Positions 1 to 5,491 of a DNA stretch of 5,491 bases are shown piece after piece. The translations under genes and the position numbers were made by a program. Within the stretch, counting starts at the first letter, position 1; the number at the start of each line of letters is the position of its first letter. Source of the DNA: CAZSGN01 sp964606415 (GTDB lineage Bacteria > Bacteroidota > Bacteroidia > Bacteroidales > JBBRXJ01); assembly GCA_964606415.1 (NCBI GenBank), contig CAZSGN010000195.1, forward strand, positions 1 to 5,491, in the 5' to 3' direction. Under the pieces are notes generated by a model. It worked only from the letters and a program-made list of their open reading frames with translations, ran no database searches and was not told the DNA's origin.

Positions 1-544
1 CCTTGCCGGACCGGTTTTTGCTGCTGCTGTCATTCTACCAAAAGACTTCAGCCACCCGCTTCTAAATGACAGTAAAAAATTAACACATAAACAAAGGATT
101 AAGCTCCGGGAAACCATACTTGAACAAGCTACTTCCTGGGCTGTTTCATCTATAGACAATCAAAAAATTGATGAAATAAATATTTTAAACGCCAGTTTTA
201 AAGCAATGCACCAGGCCATCGATCAGCTAAAAACCCAACCTGGCCATTTAATTATCGACGGGAACCGTTTTACTCCCTACAAAAACATTCCGCATGATTG
301 CATTGTAGAAGGCGATGGAAAATACCTTTCAATTGCCGCTGCATCTATTCTGGCAAAAACTTATCGTGATGAATATATGGAAGCCCTTCATCAAAAGCAC
401 CCCCATTATTCATGGAACACAAATAAAGGATACGGGACGCCAGCCCACAAAAAAGCAATCCGGGCGCATGGCATTTCTCCATATCACCGCATATCCTTTA
501 ATCTTTATGCAGAACAACTGAGCATCGATTTTCCGGAAAAATAA
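1..544 (+). CDS. rnhB: Ribonuclease HII, 5' end cut by the window
   Basis: RNase HII cleaves the RNA strand of RNA:DNA hybrids and nicks 5' of single ribonucleotides misincorporated in DNA, starting ribonucleotide excision repair in the cytoplasm. The reading frame is open from base 2, giving 180 visible residues before TAA at 542-544. The visible part begins LAGPVFAAAV, which in the family directly follows the DE(A/V)GRG motif, so roughly 20 N-terminal residues, including the first two catalytic acids, lie off the window. Visible family signatures are NDSKKL (visible residues 22-27), LIIDGNR with the third catalytic Asp (D86, codon 257-259), EGDGKYLSIAAASILAK with the fourth catalytic Asp (D105), HKGY-like NKGYGTPAHK (141-150), and YHRISF (161-166). 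The ATG at 206 is an internal methionine, not the start. The C-terminus is intact and the expected full length of about 200 residues is normal. The stop abuts that of convergent rlmN. Confidence 0.96.
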   Translation, partial: LAGPVFAAAVILPKDFSHPLLNDSKKLTHKQRIKLRETILEQATSWAVSSIDNQKIDEINILNASFKAMHQAIDQLKTQPGHLIIDGNRFTPYKNIPHDCIVEGDGKYLSIAAASILAKTYRDEYMEALHQKHPHYSWNTNKGYGTPAHKKAIRAHGISPYHRISFNLYAEQLSIDFPEK

Positions 545-1579
545 TCACTTATTTCTGTTAGCCAATTGCCCACATGCAGCATCAATATCTCCTCCCCGGC
601 TTCGCCGTACCTGGACAATCATATTCCTTGATTCAAGAAAATTCATAAAAGACCATTCCCGGTCTTTTATCGAAGCTTCAAATGGTATTCCCGGCACAGG
701 ATTATAACGAATCAAATTAATTTTACAAGGGACAATTCTGCAAAAAGCAGCCAAATCCCGGGCATCCTCAATTTTATCATTAAAGTCATTTAAAAGCAGA
801 TACTCAAAAGTCACCCTCATGCCCGTTTGGTCATAAAAATAACGAACAGCATCTCCCAGTTCTTCTAACGGATTCCTTTTATTAACAGGCATCAGCTCCG
901 ACCTTAACTTATTATTAGCAGCATGTAATGAGATGGCCAGATTTATTTTCAATTGCTCATCGGCAAGATTCCGAATCTGTTTGACAAGGCCAGCTGTAGA
1001 TAATGTAATGCGTTTAGGCGAATAACCCTGTCCATCAGGAGAAGACAACAAACGGATAGCTCTTACCACATGATGATAATTAAGCAAAGGTTCTCCCATT
1101 CCCATCAGGACAATATTGCTCAAACCATGACCATACTCTTCAATCGCTTTTTTATTTAACAAAACCACCTGATCAACAATTTGGCCCGAGGACAAGTCAA
1201 AAGCCTCTTTCATCGCACCTGTGGCACAAAAACGACATTTAAGTTTACAACCGGTCTGGGAAGAGATACAAGCCGTAACACGATCTGAAGAAGGAATTAA
1301 AACACCCTCTGCCAAATGGCCCTCACCAACAGAAAAAACAACCTTGATTGTTCCATCATTGCTCTTACGCACAATCTCTTCCTTAGCATGCTGAATAATA
1401 AAATGTTTCTTAAGCAATGTTCGAAGCTGCTCAGAAAGATCTGTCATCTGATCAAAATCAACTACCGCCTTTTTCCAAAGCCACTGATTAATCTGCTTGA
1501 GCCTAAAAGGTTTTTCACCCTGGTCCCGGAGAAATCCTAAAAGTGTCTCCTGCTCTGTTTCGCGTATATCGTGTTTCAT
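545..1579 (-). CDS. rlmN: Dual-specificity 23S rRNA A2503 / tRNA A37 C2-methyltransferase RlmN
   Basis: RlmN is a cytoplasmic radical-SAM enzyme that methylates C2 of A2503 in 23S rRNA and of A37 in some tRNAs, supporting translational fidelity. The 344-residue product is full length. Residues 1 to about 90 form the usual N-terminal accessory domain (PFRLKQINQWLW at 24-35). EGVLIP follows at 91-96, and its Glu is the counterpart of the conserved catalytic-region Glu of E. coli RlmN. The [4Fe-4S] cluster motif CxxxCxxC is C111-KLK-C115-RF-C118. The SAM-binding GGE-type motif is MGMGEPL (159-165), followed by SLHA (218-220 region). The C-terminal RRSRGGDIDAACGQL carries C336, the cysteine that is methylated and forms the protein-RNA adduct. 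This Cys plus the overall length favours RlmN; Cfr, the C8-methylating relative, is less likely. The ATG at 1577-1579 has no Shine-Dalgarno sequence, normal for Bacteroidota. The gene is convergent with rnhB and divergent from the peptidase gene. Confidence 0.96.
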   Translation of the reverse strand: MKHDIRETEQETLLGFLRDQGEKPFRLKQINQWLWKKAVVDFDQMTDLSEQLRTLLKKHFIIQHAKEEIVRKSNDGTIKVVFSVGEGHLAEGVLIPSSDRVTACISSQTGCKLKCRFCATGAMKEAFDLSSGQIVDQVVLLNKKAIEEYGHGLSNIVLMGMGEPLLNYHHVVRAIRLLSSPDGQGYSPKRITLSTAGLVKQIRNLADEQLKINLAISLHAANNKLRSELMPVNKRNPLEELGDAVRYFYDQTGMRVTFEYLLLNDFNDKIEDARDLAAFCRIVPCKINLIRYNPVPGIPFEASIKDREWSFMNFLESRNMIVQVRRSRGGDIDAACGQLANRNK

Positions 1580-1623
1580 TGGTCAATATATTTTTTGGAC
1601 AATTCAAAAAAAAACTTACTCAT

Positions 1624-1642
1624 AGAGAAATCTGGCTTCTCT
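1624..1642. other. Small inverted repeat
   Basis: AGAGAA (1624-1629) and TTCTCT (1637-1642) are perfect complements around a 7-base loop. It lies 45-63 bases upstream of the rlmN start, so it could be a weak hairpin in the rlmN leader or an operator half-site pair. A 6-bp AT-rich stem of this kind is also expected by chance, so no function is assigned. Confidence 0.25.
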
Positions 1643-1674
1643 TAAGCACCTGCCATAATGTACCATACAGGCTT
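1641..1674. repeat. Candidate diverged intergenic repeat, copy A
   Basis: The plus strand reads CTTAAGCACCTGCC, then ATGTA (1658-1662) and AGGCTT (1669-1674). The same three blocks occur in the same order and orientation at 4651-4698 (CTTAAGCAGCCTGCC, ATGTA, AGGCTT), where an extra hairpin-forming stretch sits between the first two blocks. Within copy A, CCTG and CAGG could pair across a 15-base loop. With two short copies, coincidence cannot be excluded. Confidence 0.3.
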
Positions 1675-1933
1675 CAGAAAGAACACAGAACAATCATTTT
1701 CTATAACATTCTCCGGGCTTTTCTCATTTAATTGAAATCAGCAAACTTTAAATTAAAAATTCACAAGTCAGACTCCTGATTTTATGGACAAGCTCTATTT
1801 AACAAATTTCCTCAAAGTTAATTCCATTCAAATAAAATCTTTTATTTTTACGAAAAACCTACTCCGTTTTTTAAATTATATTTTAATATCAACTATAATC
1901 TCAACAGCAACTTCAATATTAAACATCATAAAC

Positions 1934-4078
1934 ATGAAGCGAATATTTATACTGCTCATTAGCATACTACTCAGCCTCCCCGGACGCTCAGACGAAGGAA
2001 TGTGGTTGCTGCCGAAAATTAAAAATCTGAACATGCCGGAGATGAAGAGCATGGGATTAACACTTTCCGCATCTGATATATATTCTGTAAATGAATCATC
2101 ATTAAAAGATGCCGTGGTTATTTTTGGTGGCTTCTGTACAGGTGAAATCATATCCCCTAAAGGATTACTGCTTACAAACCACCATTGTGGCTTTGACTTT
2201 ATCCAGCAAATATCGACCGTTGAAAAGGATTATCTGAAAACAGGATACTGGGCTGCTTCAGAAGAAGACGAGATTCCCTGCGAAGGCCTTACCGCAACTT
2301 TTCTGGTTTCGATGAAAGAAATCACGGAAGATGTGCTTAAAAATACAGACACCATCCGTGATGAAGGAAAAAGAAATGCTGTCATTGAAGCAAACAAAGA
2401 AGAACTTATACAGGAAGCGACCCAGGACACACACCTGATTGGCCGGATAAAAAGTTTTTTTGAAGGCAATCAATACTTTTTGATGATATATGAAGAATAT
2501 ACAGATGTTCGTCTTGTAGGAACCCCTCCCAAATCAATTGGTAAATTCGGGGGAGATACAGATAACTGGATGTGGCCAAGGCATACCGGGGATTTTGCGC
2601 TTTTCAGAATATATACTGCACCTGACAGAAAACCTGCAGATTATTCGGAAGATAATATTCCATTAAACCCCAAACACTATTTCCCGCTATCATTAAAAGG
2701 AATTAAAGACAATGCATTTAGTATGATACTAGGCTATCCGGGACGCACAGACCGCTACTGGACTTCTTATCAAATAATGGAACAACTTAACATTGATCAC
2801 CCTGCGCGAATAAAAATAAGAGGAGAACGCCAAAAAATACTTAAAAAAATGATGGCACTCAATGATACCGTTCGCATTAAATACGCATCCAAGTACTCAC
2901 ATTCAAGCAATTACTGGAAATATTCCATTGGCCAAAGTAAAGCCTTGAAAAAATTATCAATAGCAGAAGAAAAAAGAGAAACCGAAAAAGCTTACCGTAA
3001 TTGGGTATCAAAGAACAAAGAAAGAGAAGAAAAATATGGCGAAGCCCTTTCGCTAATCAGGAAAAGTATAGAATATCGTAAAAATTATAAAAAACCTTAC
3101 CGTTATATTGACGAAGCCATATTCAAAAGCGCTGAATTAATAGATTTTTCAACATCCGCCCAAAATCTCTATGAACAATTGGAGAAAAAGGATATCAGCG
3201 ATGAAGAAATAAATTCCCTCACCAACGAAATTAAAAAACAAGCCAAAGATTTCTATAAAAATTATGATTTGAAAACTGACCAAAAAGTCATTACCAAAAT
3301 GCTGGAAATCTATTACAAGAATATCGACCAATCCTTTCACCCTGAATTCTTTAACAGAATCAAAAAGAAATATGACCTTCATTTCGATGAATATGTTAAG
3401 GATATGTTTGATGCTTCCTATTTCACCTCACAAAAAGAATTATTTGATTTTCTTGAAAAACCAAAATCCAGGAAACTGAGAAAAGACCCTGCATTTGTTG
3501 CCGGGAAACAATTCTATGACATATACATAGACCTGTTTGAAAAAATGGACTCCATGAATACACCACGCCAAAAAGGTGAACGCTTATATATGAAAGGTCT
3601 CATGGAAATGAATGAAGATAAAACTTATTATCCTAATGCAAACTTTACCATGAGAATGACCTATGGCACCATTAACGGATATCACCCCAGAGATGCTGTT
3701 TACTATGATTATAAAACCCATTTAAAAGGAGTCATGGAAAAAAAAGATCCTACTCAGGAAGAATTCCATGTCCCGCAGAAATTAATAGATCTATATAAAG
3801 AAAAAGATTATTCTCCATACGGAGAAGAAAAACTCGTGGTTAACTTTATCAATAATAATGACATCACCGGAGGTAATTCTGGTAGTCCAGTGATCAATCA
3901 GGACGGAAATCTTATAGGGCTTGCTTTTGATGGAAACTGGGAGTCCATGAGTGGAGATATAAATTATGAAAAAGAATTACAAAAATGTATTGCCGTTGAC
4001 ATTCGTTACATTTTATTTATCATTGACAAATTTGCCAACGCATCTTATATCATGGACGAATTAGAATTGATAGAATAA
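1934..4078 (+). CDS. dpp7: S46 family dipeptidyl-peptidase, DPP7 type (secreted)
   Basis: S46 peptidases are periplasmic or surface serine exopeptidases that release dipeptides from peptide N-termini, feeding amino-acid catabolism. I start at the ATG at 1934, giving 714 residues, because MKRIFILLISILLSLPGRS is a signal peptide and the following DEGMW is the usual mature N-terminus; an upstream in-frame ATG at 1784 would bury it. The length matches DPP7/DPP11 (about 710-720). The chymotrypsin-like triad is His84 (TNHHC), Asp220 (RHTGDFALFR) and Ser649 (GGNSGSP, codon 3878-3880). Asn211 in DNWMWPRHTGD matches the S46 asparagine that holds the substrate amino terminus. Cys68 and Cys85 bracket the His loop. 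Residues from about 270 to 560 are the Lys/Glu-rich helical domain. Eighteen residues after Ser649, LAFDGNWE has Gly667, where DPP11 (Asp/Glu-specific) has Arg or Ser, so hydrophobic P1 preference (DPP7) is inferred. rnhA follows 5 bp downstream. Confidence 0.93.
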   Translation: MKRIFILLISILLSLPGRSDEGMWLLPKIKNLNMPEMKSMGLTLSASDIYSVNESSLKDAVVIFGGFCTGEIISPKGLLLTNHHCGFDFIQQISTVEKDYLKTGYWAASEEDEIPCEGLTATFLVSMKEITEDVLKNTDTIRDEGKRNAVIEANKEELIQEATQDTHLIGRIKSFFEGNQYFLMIYEEYTDVRLVGTPPKSIGKFGGDTDNWMWPRHTGDFALFRIYTAPDRKPADYSEDNIPLNPKHYFPLSLKGIKDNAFSMILGYPGRTDRYWTSYQIMEQLNIDHPARIKIRGERQKILKKMMALNDTVRIKYASKYSHSSNYWKYSIGQSKALKKLSIAEEKRETEKAYRNWVSKNKEREEKYGEALSLIRKSIEYRKNYKKPYRYIDEAIFKSAELIDFSTSAQNLYEQLEKKDISDEEINSLTNEIKKQAKDFYKNYDLKTDQKVITKMLEIYYKNIDQSFHPEFFNRIKKKYDLHFDEYVKDMFDASYFTSQKELFDFLEKPKSRKLRKDPAFVAGKQFYDIYIDLFEKMDSMNTPRQKGERLYMKGLMEMNEDKTYYPNANFTMRMTYGTINGYHPRDAVYYDYKTHLKGVMEKKDPTQEEFHVPQKLIDLYKEKDYSPYGEEKLVVNFINNNDITGGNSGSPVINQDGNLIGLAFDGNWESMSGDINYEKELQKCIAVDIRYILFIIDKFANASYIMDELELIE

Positions 4079-4083
4079 ATCAT

Positions 4084-4545
4084 ATGACGCAAACCGTGAC
4101 AATGTATACAGATGGCGCCGCCAGAGGAACACCTGGCCCCGGCGGATATGGGGTTGTCTTAATGAGTGGTACCCATCGGAAAGAAATCGCTGAAGGTTTT
4201 ATTAATACAACAAACAACCGGATGGAATTGCTGGCCGTTATCAAAGGCCTGGAGGCACTTAAAAACAAAAACACAACTATTAAAATATATACCGACTCCA
4301 AATATGTAGCAGATGCCGTCAATAAAGGTTGGGTTTTTAACTGGGAAAAAAAGAATTTCAATAAGAAAACAAATCCTGATCTTTGGAAACGCTTTCTACA
4401 AATTTACAGAAAACACCAGGTAAGTCTTCACTGGGTAAAGGGCCATGCAAATATTAAAGAGAACGAAAGATGTGATGAACTCGCTGTAAAAGCCTCCCAC
4501 GGAGAAAACCTATTACAGGATGAAGGATACACGAAAGAATATTAG
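4084..4545 (+). CDS. rnhA: Ribonuclease HI
   Basis: RNase HI degrades the RNA strand of RNA:DNA hybrids (R-loops, primers) in the cytoplasm and needs a run of several ribonucleotides. The 153-residue product is the size of E. coli RNase HI (155) with no extra hybrid-binding domain. All catalytic residues are present: Asp10 (YTDGAARG), Glu48 (NNRMEL), Asp71 (YTDSKY) and Asp131 (NERCDELA), plus His121 in WVKGHA, which assists product release. The basic segment GWVFNWEKKNFNKKTNPDLWK (82-102) corresponds to the handle region that grips the hybrid. The start ATG at 4084 lies 5 bases after the peptidase stop, with no Shine-Dalgarno and no room for a separate promoter other than inside the peptidase gene, so the two are probably co-transcribed and perhaps translationally coupled. 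No functional link with the peptidase is evident. Confidence 0.96.
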   Translation: MTQTVTMYTDGAARGTPGPGGYGVVLMSGTHRKEIAEGFINTTNNRMELLAVIKGLEALKNKNTTIKIYTDSKYVADAVNKGWVFNWEKKNFNKKTNPDLWKRFLQIYRKHQVSLHWVKGHANIKENERCDELAVKASHGENLLQDEGYTKEY

Positions 4546-4547
4546 CC

Positions 4548-4570
4548 AAAAAAATGCACTTATTTTTTTT
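4548..4570 (+). terminator. Possible weak terminator after rnhA
   Basis: Just after the rnhA stop, seven A (4548-4554) and eight T (4563-4570) flank an 8-base loop, giving an A:U stem ending in a U-tract. There is no GC clamp, so it would be a poor intrinsic terminator. It is listed because its position directly behind the last gene of the pair is right. Confidence 0.25.
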
Positions 4571-4650
4571 ATCAATCTCTGGTAAAAAACCTGGTCATTT
4601 ATTTTTTCGCTTGTCTAAAACCCAAATTGAGTAACTTTTATCAGAAATCG

Positions 4651-4698
4651 CTTAAGCAGCCTGCCCCGATTTTTCGGGTCTAAGGAGATGTAAGGCTT
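4651..4698. repeat. Candidate diverged intergenic repeat, copy B
   Basis: The plus strand reads CTTAAGCAGCCTGCC, then a hairpin insert, then ATGTA (4688-4692) immediately followed by AGGCTT (4693-4698). The same ordered blocks occur at 1641-1674. GCCT (4659-4662) and AGGC (4693-4696) could close an outer stem around the inner hairpin at 4665-4678. It stands out by base composition from the AT-rich spacer around it. Whether this is a dispersed genomic repeat needs a genome-wide comparison. Confidence 0.35.
4665..4678. other. GC-rich hairpin
   Basis: CCCGA (4665-4669) and TCGGG (4674-4678) are perfect complements around a TTTT loop, the strongest small hairpin in this spacer. No T-run follows directly on the plus strand and no clear one on the minus strand, so a classical intrinsic terminator is not supported. 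It may instead be the core of repeat copy B or a transcript-end stabilising stem. Confidence 0.5.
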
Positions 4699-4799
4699 TC
4701 GTTTTACTCATATCACACAACTTAGTTTCTATAAAACTTCTAATTTGTCAAAGTAAAATTAATTTTTAACTCATTAAAGGGTTATTTCAAAATAAATAC

Positions 4800-4827
4800 T
4801 TAATAACAAAAAAAAATCATAAATTTG
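4800..4827 (+). promoter_or_regulatory. Candidate Bacteroidota-type promoter for the SiaB-like gene
   Basis: TAAATTTG at 4820-4827 matches the Bacteroidota -7 consensus TAnnTTTG exactly. The matching -33 element is imperfect: TTA (4800-4802) instead of TTG, 17 bases upstream. A transcript starting a few bases after the -7 box would have a leader of about 28-30 bases before the ATG at 4862, which is plausible. It would make the kinase gene its own transcription unit, separate from rnhA. Confidence 0.45.
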
Positions 4828-4861
4828 GAAGAAGAAATAAGCCCCTTTTTATCAATTGCTT

Positions 4862-5395
4862 ATGAGAGAAAGTCATTATATTGTTAAATACCAGGGAAAT
4901 CTTAACTCCGAAACCATTGATTCATTGATCAATCAAATCAGAGATCAACAAGAAAATTCCGGTATACGTGTTATGTTTTTCAAAAAAATCATCACCATCA
5001 CCATTGAAACCCTTGAAAATATTTTAAAATATACCCGATGTTTTGAAAAATCCGGTGAATTGGATCCCGCTAAAAAGCCTTATTTTATTATTGAAAAAAA
5101 AAACGATGACAAGATTCTAATATCAGCAGGCAATCCTATTCTTAATCATGACGTCGAAAATGTTAAAAAGCGTATAGACCAAATCAAAACCCTTGATGCC
5201 AATTCTTTAAAAGAGCTATACATTAACACGATTAAAGATGGTCAATATACCCCTCAAGGAGGTGCCGGATTAGGATTTATTAAAATCGCACGAGTATGTG
5301 ATAACCAGATTCATTACAATTTCGAAAAAATAGATGAGAATCTCTCTTTTTTTAATCTCCAGATTAATCTGGAAAATCTAAAACAAAAAAACTAG
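4862..5395 (+). CDS. SiaB-like protein kinase (DUF6272 family)
   Basis: The 177-residue product looks like the SiaB/DUF6272 family of small cytoplasmic GHKL-fold kinases. In Pseudomonas aeruginosa, SiaB phosphorylates the DUF1987 protein SiaC and the PP2C phosphatase SiaA reverses this, controlling a diguanylate cyclase and biofilm formation. Visible here: an N-terminal helical region (15-32), an N-box-like ETLENILKYT (49-58) with Glu49 and Asn53 placed as in ATP/Mg-binding GHKL proteins, a strand and turn IIEKKNDDKILISAGNPI (76-93), a helix with LDANSLKELY (111-120), and the glycine-rich GGAGLGFIKIAR (133-144) as the ATP-lid motif. The end FFNLQINL is the family's closing strand. No histidine phospho-acceptor domain, signal peptide or membrane segment is present, which suits a Ser/Thr partner-switching kinase. 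I start at ATG 4862; a TTG two codons upstream (4856) is less likely. Family is from motif recall; the substrate is inferred, and no DUF1987 gene is in the window. Confidence 0.8.
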   Translation: MRESHYIVKYQGNLNSETIDSLINQIRDQQENSGIRVMFFKKIITITIETLENILKYTRCFEKSGELDPAKKPYFIIEKKNDDKILISAGNPILNHDVENVKKRIDQIKTLDANSLKELYINTIKDGQYTPQGGAGLGFIKIARVCDNQIHYNFEKIDENLSFFNLQINLENLKQKN

Positions 5396-5441
5396 ATGGA
5401 CCAAGCCATGAAAATAATATAAGACACTTTTAAAATTGTTA

Positions 5442-5483
5442 AAATATTGTTGTACATGTAGTTTAAATGTAGTTTAAATATTG
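5442..5483. repeat. 11-bp tandem repeat framed by a direct octamer
   Basis: ATGTAGTTTAA occurs twice back to back with no mismatch (5456-5466 and 5467-5477). The octamer AAATATTG occurs on either side (5442-5449 and 5476-5483), 34 bases apart. The palindrome TACATGTA (5453-5460) overlaps the first unit. An 11-bp period places both units on about the same face of the helix, as for a dimeric or cooperative DNA-binding regulator. It may be an operator of a gene starting beyond the window edge, but that gene is not seen. Confidence 0.55.
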
Positions 5484-5491
5484 CGTTTTTT

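Larger units (their letters stand above)
1580..1933. other. Divergent intergenic spacer between rlmN and the S46 peptidase gene
   Basis: These 354 bases are very AT-rich and should hold the promoters of both flanking genes. I found no exact TAnnTTTG element with a well-placed TTG upstream on either strand. The region contains a small inverted repeat (1624-1642) and a short element resembling one at 4651-4698 (1641-1674). From 1757 to 1933 the peptidase frame happens to be open, with an ATG at 1784, but the predicted residues look like noncoding AT-rich sequence (see the peptidase entry). No tRNA or recognisable RNA family is seen. Confidence 0.7.
4546..4861. other. Intergenic spacer between rnhA and the SiaB-like gene
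   Basis: This 316-base spacer has no supportable gene. It starts with an A-tract/T-tract element (4548-4570), then holds a short stretch with higher GC (about 4650-4700) containing the palindrome GCTTAAGC (4650-4657) and a hairpin (4665-4678), and ends in very AT-rich sequence with a candidate promoter (4800-4827). A 19-codon minus-strand ORF (4652-4711) is too short to support. Confidence 0.7.

Noticed and set aside
1611..1618. TAAGTTTT on the minus strand as a -7 box for rlmN.
   Set aside because: It lacks the final G of TAnnTTTG and there is no TTG at the expected distance upstream.
1543..1731. Plus-strand open frame of 62 codons running from the rlmN 5' end into the spacer.
   Set aside because: Antisense to the start of rlmN, no recognisable domain, composition typical of noncoding AT-rich sequence.
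1877..1884. TATATTTT as a -7 box for the peptidase gene.
   Set aside because: Final base mismatches the consensus, no TTG lies about 17-20 bases upstream, and such strings are common in this AT-rich stretch.
4652..4711. Minus-strand ORF of 19 codons with an ATG, covering repeat copy B.
   Set aside because: Too short, no supporting context, and it coincides with a hairpin and candidate repeat, which explain the sequence better.
4856..4861. TTG as alternative start of the SiaB-like gene.
   Set aside because: It adds only two residues; the ATG at 4862 is the stronger start codon and neither has a Shine-Dalgarno sequence to decide otherwise.
5396..5422. Eight-codon ORF starting directly after the kinase stop codon.
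   Set aside because: Ends at TAA after eight codons; no evidence that it is translated.
1..5491. CRISPR array, tRNA, rRNA, insertion sequence or phage signature.
   Set aside because: No regularly spaced repeats, cloverleaf, transposase or integrase sequence, or terminal inverted repeats were seen on either strand.

Overview
The window reads as ordinary chromosome from a Bacteroidota bacterium (AT-rich, host-encoded genes, no mobile element seen). Four things point there. The S46 dipeptidyl-peptidase is a family typical of this phylum. The start codons lack Shine-Dalgarno sequences. One good match to the Bacteroidota -7 promoter element TAnnTTTG is present. There is also a SiaB-like (DUF6272) protein kinase of a kind common in the phylum. 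A precise genus cannot be given from this sequence.

Layout, left to right. (1) Positions 1-544: 3' part of rnhB (RNase HII), cut by the window edge. (2) 545-1579, minus strand: a complete rlmN (radical-SAM 23S rRNA/tRNA adenine C2 methyltransferase), tail-to-tail with rnhB, the two stop codons directly abutting. (3) 1580-1933: AT-rich divergent spacer. (4) 1934-4078: a complete S46 dipeptidyl-peptidase with signal peptide, judged DPP7-type from a glycine in the specificity position. (5) 4084-4545: rnhA (RNase HI), 5 bp behind the peptidase and probably co-transcribed with it. (6) 4546-4861: noncoding spacer with a weak terminator-like element, a GC-rich hairpin and a candidate promoter. (7) 4862-5395: a SiaB-like GHKL-type protein kinase. 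(8) 5396-5491: noncoding, with an 11-bp perfect tandem repeat framed by a direct octamer, possibly the control region of the next gene.

The genes do not form one pathway. Both RNase H classes, which remove RNA from RNA:DNA hybrids, lie within about 3.5 kb of each other. RlmN tunes the ribosome and tRNA, DPP7 feeds peptide catabolism in the periplasm, and the kinase most likely belongs to a partner-switching signalling system whose partners (a DUF1987/SiaC-like substrate and a PP2C phosphatase) are not in the window. I see no clear evidence of a wholly new system. The least explained parts are the kinase with its downstream repeat region, and a possible diverged intergenic repeat pair.
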